Shown piece by piece: positions 46,300-57,772 of a DNA stretch of 64,000 nucleotides; position 1 is the first letter of the stretch; each line of letters starts with the position of its first letter. Both the position numbers and the translations under genes were made by a program. The stretch comes from Siphonodentalium dalli (taxonomy: Eukaryota > Mollusca > Scaphopoda > Gadilida > Siphonodentaliidae), in contig CP136064.1 of the NCBI GenBank assembly GCA_032622095.1, forward strand, positions 173,360,310 through 173,424,309, in the 5' to 3' direction. The notes beneath the pieces are model-generated. The model ran no database searches. It was not told the origin of the DNA and saw only the letters and a program-made list of their open reading frames with translations.

Positions 46300-47620
46300 A
46301 GCCCGACGTCGTCCGGACGACGTTGTCCGGGCTATTCAAAAACCAAATTTCAAGTCAATAGCTCTACCCGTTTCCGATATCTGGTCTGCGCATGCGCGAA
46401 GCTGGCGTCGCACGGGCTCGGCGACCCGATAAAATTCGTATCCGGGGCAAGATACATTTACATACCAAATTTCAAGTCGATAGCTCCACCCGTTTCCGAG
46501 GTCTGGTCTGCGCATGCGCGAATCTGGCGTCGCATGGGCTCGGCGACCCGATAAAATTCGTAACCGGGGCAAGATACATTCACATAGCAAATTTCAAGTC
46601 GATAGCTCCACCCGTTTCCGAGACCTGGTCTGCGCATGCGCGAAGCTGGCGTCGCACGGGCTCGGCGACCAGATATAATTCGTATCCGGGGGAAGATACA
46701 TTCACATACCAAATTTCAAGTCGATAGCTCCACCCGTTTCCGAGATCTCGTCTGCGCATGCGCGAAGCGGGCGCCGCACGGACTCGCCAATACGACAACC
46801 TCCACCGCCTGGTCAAACTACACACACGTACCAAGTTTCGTCCCGATCGGTCGAGAATCGTAGATTTGTATAAATGACAGACAAACATACAGACAAACAG
46901 ACAGACAAACAAACAGAGGTCTTCAAAATATATATGAGACCAGCCGATGAGCCCGACGTTGTCCGGGCTATTCCAAAACCAAATTTCAAGTCGATAGCTC
47001 TACCCAGCCCGACGTTGTCCGGGCTATTCAAAAACCAAATTTCAAGTCGATAGCTCTACCCGTTTCCGAGATCTGGTCTGCGCATGCGCGAAGCTGGCGT
47101 CGCACGGGCTCGGCGACCCGATAAAATTCGACGTTGTCCGGGCTATTCAAAAAACAAATTTCAAGTCGATAGCTCCACCCGTTTCCGAGATCTGTCAGCG
47201 CATGCGCGAAGCTGGCGTCGCACGGGCTCGGCGACCCGATAAAATTCGTATCCGGGGCAAGATACATTCACATACCAAATTTCAAGTCGATAGCTCCACC
47301 CGTTTCCGAGATCTGGTCTGCGCATGCGCGAAGCTGGCGTCGCACGTGCTCGGCGACCCGATAAAATTCGTATCCGGGTCAAGATACATTCACATACCAA
47401 ATTTCAAGTCGATAGCTCCACCCGTTTCCGATATCTTGTCTGCGCATGCGCGAAGCGGGCTCCGCACGGGCTCGCCAATACGACAACGTCGACCGCCTGG
47501 TCAAACTACACTCACGTACCAAGTTTCGTCCGGATCGGTCGAGAATCGTAGATTTGTATAAATGACAGACAAACAGACAAACAAACAGAGAGACAGAGGT
47601 CTTCAAAATATATATGAGAT
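46300..47620 (+). repeat. 122-bp satellite in two blocks, with shared spacer
   Basis: Units contain CAAATTTCAAGTCGATAGCT, CGTTTCCGAGATCTGG, CTGCGCATGCGCGAAGC and CGGCGACCCGATAAAATTCG. About four units span 46332-46785 and about four span 46985-47470. Each block is followed by the same ~150-bp segment (CTGGTCAAACTACAC, AAGTTTCGTCC-GATCGGTCG, ATGACAGACAAAC repeats, GAGGTCTTCAAAATATATAT). Many 70-120-codon ORFs rich in Arg lie here on both strands; all are satellite by-products. Confidence 0.85.
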
Positions 47621-48136
47621 AGTTCGCATATATATTTATCATATGACTCAATCATTATTTACGTTTGAAAGTATGTCATAAATCAATTTCATATGAACTA
47701 CTAGTTCATATCACCTTCCGATAATTTGATTGGTTTGTTGTCAAAAAGTGTGTTCTGATTGGCTGAATGGCAACCTGGGCCGAGCCGCATCTCTAACTAA
47801 ATGCAGGTCAAATTCGTGCGCGTCAATCAACGCGATGCCGAAATTCTCGCCATTATAATCTTGAAATATATAGTTTTGGACATTGTTATACGATAAATAG
47901 AATATGTAATTCGTATTTATCTAATAAACATACGATATTATGTCACAAACTGACAACAGAATAGCGCACTATATCTTCGCGTGCATATTATTTCTGCTAG
48001 TTCACCAGGTGTAATTGGGCTTCCGGTGCAATGAAGTGACGTCACATTAACCTTTTGCTGCCGATGTCATATAGCTATTTAGTGATCTGTGTGCGTTTTG
48101 GACATCAAAATCAATTTATAGGTGTCATATGATAAA
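47621..48136. other. Intergenic sequence without recognised features
   Basis: ATATGTAATTCGTATTTATC near 47904 recurs as ATATGTAATTCGTGTTTCTC next to the following hairpin. No gene. Confidence 0.4.
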
Positions 48137-48287
48137 TAGAATATGTAATTCGTGTTTCTCTCATATGATATTTATGAAACTCGTCACGAATTTTCAGTTT
48201 TCTCTCGCCGGAGCCTCGAGAAAACTGAAAATTCTTAGACTCATTTCATAAATATCATATGAGAGAAACACTCATTTCATATCCTCT
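48137..48287. repeat. Hairpin of ~150 bp with long arms
   Basis: GTGTTTCTCTCATATGATAT pairs with ATATCATATGAGAGAAACAC, and AATTTTCAGTTTTCTC with GAGAAAACTGAAAATT. The apex is TCGCCGGAGCCTCGA. A related half occurs near 20080-20145. Confidence 0.8.
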
Positions 48288-48732
48288 ATATATGACATGT
48301 ACATTATATTTTGTTTTCAACATGAACGGTTCTCGTGCCAATATTTATGAACACTAAAGAATTGAAATTGATACAGTAATATTTATTAATAATGTTTGTC
48401 TTAGTGTTGATGTTTTTACAGACTGTTATATTTTTGCCATAATTGTTTATTCTTACGCCATGTGGACATGGGTTTGGAGAATTACATAGAAGAAAAACAC
48501 AAATAACAAAGAGCACAGTGTGGACATGAAATTCTCTGAAAACGTATTCAAATGTATATTTGATGGTTGTGACAAATCGATATAAACATTCAATATCATT
48601 AGATTTTCAACGTTCGGTCTGTGGTCATTGAAAACTGAGGAGAATGACTAGTTTTCGGTTGACTAGACCGAGAAACATGCAAAGCCTTTTGTATTTTTGC
48701 ACACTTACCCACTGCGAGTGCATTGGGTCCCT

Positions 48733-49167
48733 TTAAAGGCCCAATTAATTTTCGAACCACCATATCACATTATATATAACATATTCCATATAGTATATAC
48801 CATTTGAAAGAGGAAGCTACAAATCATTGTATTGTCAACTGATCCGGTTGAATAAACTGGGAACATTGTTTTTGTCGAGGTACTGAGGTGTGTTCTGTGA
48901 TTAATTTTGATCCAGCCTGTACTATAAAGTCTATTATTCTCAATGGAAGGGGAATAACTCTATCTCTTAGTTTGAATTCTGGGTTAACAAGGGGGGAGTC
49001 TTGGAATGGAGCTGAGAACCTCCATCACTTGGTGGACACTCCAAGGCCACAGCTGTTCCGTATTCTGGTGGAATATATATATTTTTGGTTCCTCTTCCAA
49101 ATGTATTTAATATGGGATATGTTGTGTATAATGTAATATGGTCATTCGAAAATTAAGTGGGCCTTTA
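48733..49167. mobile_element. 435-bp MITE, TTAAAGGCCCAATTAA family
   Basis: The left TTAAAGGCCCAATTAATTTT and right AAAATTAAGTGGGCCTTTAA are inverted. The body is shared with 23621-24066. The 82-codon ORF at 48888 is MITE sequence. Confidence 0.8.
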
Positions 49168-49423
49168 ACGCTGAACATTTGATTGGCGTTATGCTAAATA
49201 AGAGTTCAACTGTCAAATTCAAAAGATGAGAAATTTCGGGCATTATCTCGGTTGTGGCAATTACCAAATTATACATCCTAGATTCGTCAGATATGCCACT
49301 TATCTGGGGTTATTTCCGCATCTCTGCTTGGTCCGCGAGCAGGAATCTTCGAAACGTGATCTTATACGGGGTGTATATATGATATCTTCCATTGTCGTGT
49401 ATTTATGTTCTGGAGTTTAGCTA

Positions 49424-50210
49424 ATTGGCTGCGGACACACGTATCACAGTAGCGATGGAATAGCAGGTGTGACAAATTATTATGGACGAGTTTGTTCGTC
49501 ATAATTAATATACCATAGCCAGCCATGTTGCCCGCTGAGTTTCCGCACAATGAGTCGACTGGACCAATTAACCCATTGCGTTTCCCCAAGGTTGATCTCT
49601 ACTCATTACGTTTTGCTAAATTGTATTGGCTACGATATATATAATTGCACGATCGATCGTCCATAATTATATTTGACCGTGGCCTGGCGGCAATTCCTCA
49701 TTCACTCACATATCATGCACGTGGTACATGTTTTATATGATCTCAATGCATGTTTATCTACTTATATTAATTTCATGAGTATTAAGACAGTTCCCCAATT
49801 GCGTTTTTATTTTGCGACGTTTTGTTCTACGCATAAGGTTTGACTCACTTACATTTGCTGATAAATTACAAGGGCGATCTGTTCTTAGTAAGAACAATCA
49901 TGACTGTTGACAGAAGTGGGTTATTCATTAAATTATCAAGTGGACTTGTGTGTTAGCATGCAAAACATAACACTGCGTGCTGAGTAAAGATCAACAGCGA
50001 CAAGTCATTCAGGTGGATACCATGGCTACATCCTTGTGAGATCGACCGTCGTTTGTAGAGCTTGGTAGACTCATTGTGCGAATTTGCAGCGGGCGACATG
50101 GCTTGCTATGACATATTAATTATGACGAGCAATTGTCACCAAACTCCACCAAAATAAATTGTCACACCTACTATGCCATCGCTACTGTGGTACGTGTGTC
50201 CGCAGCCAAT
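49424..50210. mobile_element. 787-bp MITE with ATTGGCTGCGGACACACG tips
   Basis: The most complete copy of its family. Left ATTGGCTGCGGACACACGTA and right TACGTGTGTCCGCAGCCAAT are inverted, and TIR similarity continues for ~130 bp (GACAAATTATTATGG against CCAAAATAAATTGTC). Other copies: 19337-19942 and 35312-36373. The target duplication is not clear. No transposase. Confidence 0.8.
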
Positions 50211-51089
50211 AGGGAGCAAATTGGTGAATATTTAGAGTGCTTCCGAAATACTATGTGCACAATGAATGTGATAGAATTCAAACAAAATTAAACCATTTGC
50301 CGAAATGCATAGCATGCATTTTTGACATGATAACGGCAAACTTATGATGATTCGTGAATACTAACCCTGAATTCGAGGTATCAGATGTCTTGTTCATTAA
50401 TATTTGATGTTATTTGGAAATAAATTCACTGATAAATTTGAAAATCAAAATGAATCGAGTGAACTCATTAGCTATCACGAGGTAATCACTGGTTGATTGA
50501 CTACCTGATAGACGCACCCGTTGTTCTGTCACTGAATTGGTTAAGTCTGCAGGTTTACGGTATATAATCAGGTTCTTGAAACATTAAAGGCCCATTTAAT
50601 TTTCGTCACCGATAATTTGTTTCATAGTGCCTTGATATACGGTTTTAATAACAATCTATGACATAACATATTATTAAAATAATTTATACGATACAGGTAT
50701 TACAGACCCTACTTTCTTTTATTCTTTTGGTGGCTCTTAATGGTTAAGACACTGCGCTTGTGTTGCGGGAATAATTACTGCAAGACAGGATGTTAGGACA
50801 TTTCAGACCGCACAAATGAAGCGATGTGTACATATACAAATGCAAACCAAACAAATGGATATACGCTATTTTGGTATCCGATATGATATAGCTATGTTCA
50901 TCAAAAATCGTAATCAGAGCATACTAGTAGGATGAAAATAAACCGCACACATCGCTTGAAGAGACGATATTCATCGCATAACAGTTCAATCTGCATTGGC
51001 ATACAACCGCCAAGGCAGTATGCAAGAAATGTATCTGTATTCATGTTAAATATTTTCAACATATAGATGTTTCAATTCCAAATAAGTCT
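50211..51089. other. Intergenic sequence with a MITE fragment
   Basis: 50586-50700 is the left part of the TTAAAGGCCCA MITE family (TTAAAGGCCCATTTAATTTT, CTTGATATACGGTTTTAATA). No right end is present. Nothing else recognised. Confidence 0.5.
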
Positions 51090-51090
51090 A

Positions 51091-51516
51091 TCAATGAATA
51101 CCAAAATGTGTTTTGTACCATCTGTACAAACTCAGATGTACACTCCAAATACCTATGAAACAAGAGATTTCAATATGTCTGGTTGCAGCGACTGCATTGA
51201 GCGTCATTATCATTGTTTTGGTCAAAATATTGGCCATCTGATGCAGATTGGAAAATAATCTGGTTCTTTTCGAGAGCTGCCAAAATTTCCATAGAGACTG
51301 GATGTTGGGTTTTACCTTGAAGAGAAATGACAGATAATCGTCTATCTGGTCACTCTGGCTCACCTCGCGTGAGTAGTGAGCAGAGAGACAATCTTTGACA
51401 ATGTTCTTCCAAGTAGATTGAGTCGGAAAGATATCCGTTTCAGTAAAAGATGGAATATAATGGTATAAGTTGAATCTACGGAGAGTATCAGAGATATCTT
51501 TCCGAAATCCTGTCAT
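51091..51516 (-). pseudogene. Probable LINE ORF2 fragment
   Basis: The 141-codon frame contains FPTQSTWKNIVKDCLSAHY and FSNLHQMANILT. These resemble the connection region between the reverse transcriptase and terminal zinc knuckle in non-LTR retrotransposons ('P-K--WK--V' and 'W------P-----A----LTG'). It has neither an RT core nor the C-terminal CCHC-type motif, so it is a short relic. It runs opposite to the LINE at 53152-54643. The assignment is by pattern only. Confidence 0.4.
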
Positions 51517-51825
51517 CGGGCGACCGTAGATTCGGTTCCCATTCTACTGTATGGGGAAAGGGGGAGTCGAACAAAATAAAACTAATTTTGATGAAAATGG
51601 TGTATATAGAACTAATTTCGTCAATGTCACTTCGTTTTCTCACGCATAAATTAATACAAATTATATTTTTGAAGGATGTTCTGCTATTAGGCTGAACAAT
51701 ATAGTATGTGGTCACACCCCTTCAAACAACTTACATGTATGCTGCGGCGGGAGAAACATTGTAACATTGATGAAATTAGTTCTATATACGCACGGATGCG
51801 CTGAAACGCCCACCAAACTTTGGTC

Positions 51826-52166
51826 AAAATATTCAACATTGGGTTGGAAGTTTCAAGCCTATAACACACCATTAGTTGGAGATTTCGAATGAAAATAGGT
51901 TGCAAATGATTTAATAGTTTAATATTTCAACCACTAATTATAGAGGTGTGAAATTGGTCGTGACTAACTTGGCATCGATGGAAATTCCTAACCTTAAAGT
52001 TGTGCCCGGTTAGCGATTAGAAATTTCCAACAGGTGGATGGAGGTTGCAAATAGAAGATCCCAAGTTAAGGAAATTATTCAAGGGAGGTTCAGTTATAAA
52101 TTCTAAGACCCTTTCTAAGTATTACACCTCAACGGAGACATTCCAGACACGTCCCTGTAACGACGT
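51826..52166 (+). repeat. Direct repeat DR1 (~341 bp), left of the LINE insertion
   Basis: Matches 54644-54983 at all but about four positions, starting AAAATATTCAACATTGGGTT and ending GTCCCTGTAACGACGTT. It is continuous on its left with TTTGGTC, as in a related repeat near 13200. Confidence 0.85.
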
Positions 52167-52314
52167 TTTAAATATAACTTTGCTCACCGCAATTCTGATA
52201 TAGATGGGTCAGCTCTCTTATATTCATATATCTCTTCCAGCCACTATCGCAGAATTTGGCGTTTTATGCTGACCGTTCAGGAGTTTAATTTCGACAGAAT
52301 GACTTGTACACTTA

Positions 52315-52460
52315 GGAGATAAACATACCCTGTTGAGTTGTACATTCTGTGATTCGAGCATGAAAACAGTTTGTGAACGAGCCGGCTTGCCGGCGAGTTC
52401 ACAAACTGTTTTCATGCTCGAATCCCAGAATGTACAACGAAACAGGGTACGTTTATCTCC
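52315..52460. repeat. 146-bp hairpin with GCCGGCTTGCCGGC apex
   Basis: GGAGATAAACATACCCTGTT pairs with AACAGGGTACGTTTATCTCC, and ATTCGAGCATGAAAACAGTT with AACTGTTTTCATGCTCGAAT. The arms are nearly perfect. There is no coding sequence. Confidence 0.85.
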
Positions 52461-53016
52461 ATTGTAATTCAATCTGGCAAGGAATTTGCAAAAAAACTGT
52501 ATAAAAAGTATCATTTAGTCATTTTCATGACACGAATCGAGACTTTCATTTCGCCGTTGTCACCGTGCACAAATCATTGGGTGTGTCCATTGCGTTACTC
52601 GGAACACTGCTCCGTAACCATTTCCTGTGGGGCGGGTTGGCTCGTTTCGCTACTCCGTTCTGCGCCGATCAAATTGTACCGTACCACATTCAGATTTGAT
52701 GCACGCTGAAGCGGCCGATGAACGGTATCTATAGACAACAACGCGCGGGTGTGTTCGTTTCGCTACTCGTTCTGCGCCGATTACATTTGACCGTGCTACA
52801 TTCAGATTTGATGCACGCTGAAGCGGCCGATGTCGGTGAATCGAAAACGAAAGTTAGCCGCTCTCGGCCAATGAGAATGCTTGATTTTAGTGACAAATAC
52901 TCAATTGAATTACAATGGCAATTAATCCATATTAATCCCGTGCAACAAATTTAATTAATCATCCCATTATCACTGGTTTATATATACATCGTCTAAATTG
53001 GATGATCATCTCACTC
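52461..53016. other. Sequence between two hairpins, with a ~90-bp direct repeat
   Basis: TTTCGCTACTC-TTCTGCGCC and ATTCAGATTTGATGCACGCT followed by GAAGCGGCCGATG occur twice (52645-52725 and 52758-52835). The ORFs of 60 and 78 codons here include these repeats and are not recognised. Confidence 0.6.
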
Positions 53017-53151
53017 GTGTCTTCATAATTAAGACGGCCGGCGTGCGTCTTGTTTGGGAGTGATAAACTCTAATCACTCGCGCTCCGCGCTCGCGAATAG
53101 AGTTTATCACTCCCAAACAAGACGCGCCGGCCGTCTTAATTAAGAAGACAC
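53017..53151. repeat. 135-bp hairpin at the 5' edge of the LINE fragment
   Basis: GTGTCTTCATAATTAAGACG pairs with the right arm ending CGTCTTAATTAAGAAGACAC. Inner GGGAGTGATAAACTCTA pairs with TAGAGTTTATCACTCCC, with a GC-rich apex (CTCGCGCTCCGCGCTCGCG). Confidence 0.85.
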
Positions 53152-54643
53152 TAAAATATTTCATCGACTCATTAAAAATAACATGGATTCGAAGGTGCAT
53201 AACGAAAACAACTCAATGGAGAAATTTGGCACCAAAACAAATAATAAATGACCCTCTATTTGCGACATATGGTTCAAAATATATAAAAACATGCGAGTCG
53301 ACTATTGGGAATCCTTTCTGGCGTGACGTCTTTGTAGCCTGGCGTAATTTTCTGGACATAAAAAGTAAAGAGCCTCGATACGGCATGACGCAGACAATTT
53401 GGAACAATGATGAATTGTTGATCGACGACTCAATGATAGACGTCGCTGAGTGGAAGGACAAAGGCATAACATTCATAAATGATATGTTCACCGAAGACAA
53501 TAAGCTACATTCCATCGAAACTCTTAGAACTAAGAACAATATCACCACAAACTTTATCACTTTACTCGGCCTAAACAGACAAATTAATAGGTTATTAAAA
53601 CGGACCGATCAAACTATCGTCAGGGTTCAAAATCCAATCATTCCTGAAAATATAGTATCACTACTTCAGAATGAGCGAGGTTGCAGAAATTTTTACGACG
53701 AATTCATAAAAGCGACTAAAATAGGACAATCATCGTCGCAAATGAAATGGGAAAATGAATTAAGATGTTCCCTTCACTGGTAACATATATGTTCATCACC
53801 CTTCAAACTATTAGTCGACACAAAACTACGCTGGTTTCAATACCGAATACTGACTAGAATTATCGGCACAAACAGACTTTTGAACATAATGCGAATTCGG
53901 TCAGACGGTCTATGTCTCAGATGCAACGTCGCAAACGAATCAATTTCGCATATTTTCTTTGACTGTCCATTTGTAAGAACGTTTGTAAATACCACTCAGG
54001 CCTGGCTAGATCGCTATCAACTGGGCATCTCGCTTTCTCGGAAAAACATTCTTTTTGGGATTGGTGCTCACAATAAAAACAACAAACTAAACTTTCTTAC
54101 ACTATCAATTGTGAAATATTATCTGTATAAAACAAAATTTAACCCCGACGAACTCTCTCTGAAATTACTCATTCGAGAATTTGAATTACGATATAAATCG
54201 TATCGATATATTGCACTGAACTCCGACGATCTGAACAATTTCCAACTCGAGTGGGGGACCTAATGAAAGCCATGCAACAAACAACAGGGCACACACATAA
54301 CTAACTTAGCAGGGAACATAATCATCTTGAATAGTAAATAGTCCGAGTTTACAATCTGACATTCGGCAAACCAGTCCAAAGTTCATGAACAAATTTGAGA
54401 CAGAATATAACTGGCATAAATATATATATATATACGTGTATACATGTACGCATACAATGTTATTAATATATCAATGTGTGTGCAAGGAGTGTGTAAGTTG
54501 TGTACGAATGTCGACCCCCCCCCCCCACCATTCCCGTCTATATATTTATGCAATCGTTGTTATCAGATATTGTTCTGTACATAATATAAATGTGTAATAT
54601 AATGAAAAAATAAAATATTCAAAAAAAAACAAAAACAAAAACA
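53152..54643 (+). mobile_element. 5'-truncated LINE (L1/Tx1-like ORF2 end, 3' UTR and A-rich tail)
   Basis: One frame runs from the hairpin to the TAA at 54261-54263, broken only by an internal TAA at 53781-53783. It shows features of the ORF2 C-terminal region: LKITWIRRCI, NPFWRDVFVAWRNF, QTIWNN, DKGITFINDMF, LRWFQYRILTRIIGTN, and a zinc knuckle C-x2-C-x7-H-x4-C (CLRCNVANESISHIFFDC). The RT and endonuclease domains are missing. A ~340-bp 3' UTR ends in an A-rich tail with AAAAAC repeats (54619-54643). It is defective. The L1/Tx1 clade is suggested by the phrase order and not proven. Confidence 0.75.
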
Positions 54644-54983
54644 AAAATATTCAACATTGGGTTGGAAGTTTCAAGCCTATAACACACCATTAGTTGGAGA
54701 TTTCTAATGAAAATAGGTTGCAAATGATTTAATAGTTTAATATTTCAACCACTAATTATAGAGGTGTGAAATTGGTCGTGACTAACTTGGCATCGATGGA
54801 AATTCCTAACCTTAAAGTTGTGCCCGGTTAGCGATTAGAAATTTCCAACAGGTGGATGGAGGTTGGAAATAGAAGATCCCAAGTTAAGGAAATTATTCAA
54901 GGGAGGTTCAGTTATAAATTCTAAGACCCTTTCTAAGTATTACACCTCAACGGAGACACTCCAGACACGTCCCTGTAACAACG
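54644..54983 (+). repeat. Direct repeat DR2, right of the LINE tail
   Basis: Starts immediately after the A-rich tail and matches 51826-52166, including the element tip GTCCCTG and the ~10 bases beyond it (TAACAACGTT). Confidence 0.85.
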
Positions 54984-55175
54984 TTACACCATGAAGGTAC
55001 CAAATCTATAGGAGTGGATTACACCATGAAGGTACCATATCTATAGGAGTGGATTACACCATGAAGGTACCAAATCTGTAGGAGTGGATTACACCATGAA
55101 GGTACCATATATATAGGAGTGGATTACACCATGAAGGTACCACATCTATAGGAGTGGATTACACCATGAAGGTGA
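54984..55175 (+). repeat. 35-bp tandem repeat, about 5.5 copies
   Basis: Units contain TTACACCATGAAGGTACCA and TCTATAGGAGTGGA. The last is cut short at ATGAAGGTGAGC. The sequence GGTGAGCAAAGTTATATTT at its end is the reverse complement of the bases just right of DR1 (52168-52187). Confidence 0.9.
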
Positions 55176-55196
55176 GCAAAGTTATATTTTGAACCC

Positions 55197-55264
55197 CAGC
55201 GGCCGGAATACCGGCCGCTGCGTGAACCTCCATATACCCTAGCGGCCGGTATACCGGCCGCTGA
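55197..55264. repeat. Two GC-rich perfect palindromes
   Basis: AGCGGCCGGAATACCGGCCGC and AGCGGCCGGTATACCGGCCG occur ~33 bp apart, each an inverted repeat with almost no loop. They stand out strongly from the AT-rich surroundings. Confidence 0.8.
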
Positions 55265-55369
55265 ACCGGCCATTATAACGACCGCCACGTGTTTATAGTT
55301 TATAGCTATGCGATTCAATGACAAATCGACGTCTAAACTCTAGTTATATATATCAAATATAAAAAGCCT

Positions 55370-56328
55370 GTTCAAATTATATTTATATGGTGAAGGGCCT
55401 CGATCGCATATCAAATTGATTTCTTCGCGCATGCGCAGAGCAGCGAAATGCGAAATAAATGGTTTATAGCGTACTTATGCACGACATACCCACTAATATA
55501 TGTTTAAATGGCCCCATAGACATCGGCGGTGGTCAGGGTGTGTATATGGAATGTCTACCCGCTATAGTATCGGGTAGGAATATATGCGCATGCGCAGAAC
55601 ATAGGTTGTAAATGACAAAAACATGCGTTTTAAGCGAAATGTGGTGTTATATATAGGACATATATAGCTGCATCATAATTGCAGATTCTTGCTAATGCCG
55701 GGTAGTTGTCTGGTAACCGTTACTAAGGAGAGATTGGGTGGCAAAGTGTCCTTATATTTTAATGATCATAGAATGGTCCATGCATAACATACATATGTAT
55801 GCACAGTTTCAAACAAGTGCCACCATTGAACATATACAGCATTATGCGACTAGATATTGTATAAATTAAGGGAACACTACCACTTAATGGTTAGTGCAGT
55901 GGTGTCATCCGTTCATTTGTGGTACTTGATTAGCAACCGTTGCTACCTTAACTAATTAATTTCATTCGATCTCTCTTAAATTCTTGTCGGATATATCTCA
56001 AATTTCACATTATGGTATTATCGTCATCAAAAACGCAATCACTGGCATTGAGTTATGACATACCATGCTATAATTGCCTTTTCCAGTCAATTCGGGGTTG
56101 TTGCCTAGCAACCGTTACCAAGACGCTGCCGCGTGGCAAAGTCTTCCGATTTTATAATGATCAGTGATCAATGGGGGGGGGGGGACCTGTAAAGTTTCAT
56201 ACCTGTGTCACAAATTAAACATAACCAACATCATCCAACAAGACACTATAAAATTTAAAGGAAAATCCCACGAGGAGCCCAGGGTCAGGGTGTCGGTCGT
56301 GGTAGGGCGTCAGGGTTCAAAGGGTTAA
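55370..56328 (-). mobile_element. Truncated copy of the piggyBac-like element
   Basis: Reverse-complemented, it starts TTAACCCTTTGAACCCTGAC and follows 32409 onward (ATTATAAAATCG, GGTAACGGTTGCTAGGCAAC, ATGTGAAATTTGAGATATA, CTGCGCATGCGC). The far end near 55370 lacks a TIR, so it is truncated. A homopolymer run of G lies at ~56174. Confidence 0.7.
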
Positions 56329-56579
56329 CCGGCCGATGCATTTGACTGTTTCAGACGTCTTGGCGATATCTCGGGCACCGATGGTAATTTTCTTTACGTT
56401 GAAACTTGATAATTAATGAGCGTGTGTATATGAGGCGCGTTTATATACTTGAGTGGAAATCAAATCGGGTTAAACTGACGGATTTTTACGGACGAACTTT
56501 TATGCATAGGGTATCTCGTTATCCGCTGGGCCGATTTTCCGGAATCCGCTGGGCCGATTTCCACCATTTTTGGGGTGTT
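56329..56579. other. Short intergenic stretch
   Basis: A duplicated phrase (CGCTGGGCCGATTT at 56524 and 56547) is the only feature noted. Confidence 0.35.
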
Positions 56580-56880
56580 GATGTTTGACCCCACCTGACC
56601 TTGACCTTCAAAATGGTCAATTCAAGGTCAAAGCCCGGACGAAGTCGGGTCACCTTCTAGTCTATTATATATTTTGGAAGATCTGCATGTGTGTGTGTGT
56701 ATCTGTGTGTGTGTGTGTGTGTGTGTTCGCGATGAACTCGAAAACGGCCCAGCCGATTTCGATGAAACTTCGTATGTGGGGGTATTTTCGGCCGGGGGTG
56801 GCATGGGCCTATTAATTTTCAGATCCGAGGTCAACTTTTCACGTGCCGAGGTCAAATCTGTTTTTACGCTGTGTTACGGG
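56580..56880 (-). repeat. Inverted relative of the 45.84-46.29 kb repeat
   Basis: Contains TGACCTTGACCTTCAAAATG, TCTATTATATATTTTGGAAG, a long (GT)n tract and TCGCGATGAACTCGAAAACG followed by CCGATTTCGATGAAACTT. Reverse-complemented, this order matches the end of the 46.2-kb copy. Confidence 0.7.
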
Positions 56881-57124
56881 ACTTTCATTTGAGTTCGGTG
56901 CTTACAAATAGATTCGAAACAGCGCGAATAATAAAATGCCAGTCATAATAATGACACTGTGAGAATCTTCCGTGTTTCCTCTTTACAACGATATATAATG
57001 CGTATGTATCCGTTTTAGTTATCTGCCTCAATTATCAAGAAGAAATGGTACTATCTTCCATCAGGATAAAAACAATGCGTAACTTCTATGACGTCGTTAG
57101 AGGTCATAACGTTAGATCACGTTA

Positions 57125-57772
57125 GGTGACACTCCACAGTTTCGAATGATCAGTAGGGGTAAATTTTTAATAAAATAGACTCAGTACTATTGAACACCAT
57201 GCCTGTGGTATATATATTACTGATAGGTGAGTTATGGAATGTGGTAATTTTTGAGTGACTGTTATAGTTTTTCTAAAAATAGAAAAAAGTGGGCGTGGCT
57301 TCACCTATACAGTTCAACTGGGCTTTGCGCGAAACAGTGCCCATGAATATAAGAGTGTGTTTTTTTCATTATAAAAGTGTCGTCTGCATTCAGAATTAAT
57401 TTTAAAAAGTTACAGTGGTGAGAAAGTTGGCAATTTTTGATATTTGATCGTAGAGACAGTGTTTTATCAAGATATATAGGTGTATTTACTGTAGATTTTC
57501 TTGTTTTCCAGTAAATTTGGGGCAAATTAGCCCAATTTTGGTCATTTTTTGCACGAAAAACAGTGTTTTTGCAATGAAGACCAAGGGGAATAACTCTTCA
57601 CTCTAACAATCATTTCTCATTTTTTATACAAAATTTGAAAGTCTTTAATGTGGCCATTCTAAGCATATATATATTGTTGGGACTATTTTTAACAATGATC
57701 AGAATAGTAACAACTGAAATAGCCTCAGGCGCAATTTTTAGAGATCGGGCCCAGAAACTGTGGAGTGTCACC
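57125..57772. mobile_element. 648-bp TIR-bounded block, copy 1
   Basis: GGTGACACTCCACAGTTTC is exactly inverted at the right end (GAAACTGTGGAGTGTCACC). The interior is non-coding. It forms the first part of a >1.78-kb direct repeat whose second copy starts at 62217 with the same tip. No target duplication is seen around the 648-bp block, because its right side continues into shared sequence. The two copies therefore share their left terminus and the block may be one end of a larger element. Confidence 0.8.

Noticed and set aside
46000..47651. Many Arg-rich ORFs of 70-119 codons
   Set aside because: Products of the 122-bp satellite read in several frames on both strands.
57301..57525. 74-codon ORF on the - strand (also at 62393-62617)
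   Set aside because: Its presence in both copies reflects near-identity of the repeat; no motif and no divergence from which to judge selection.
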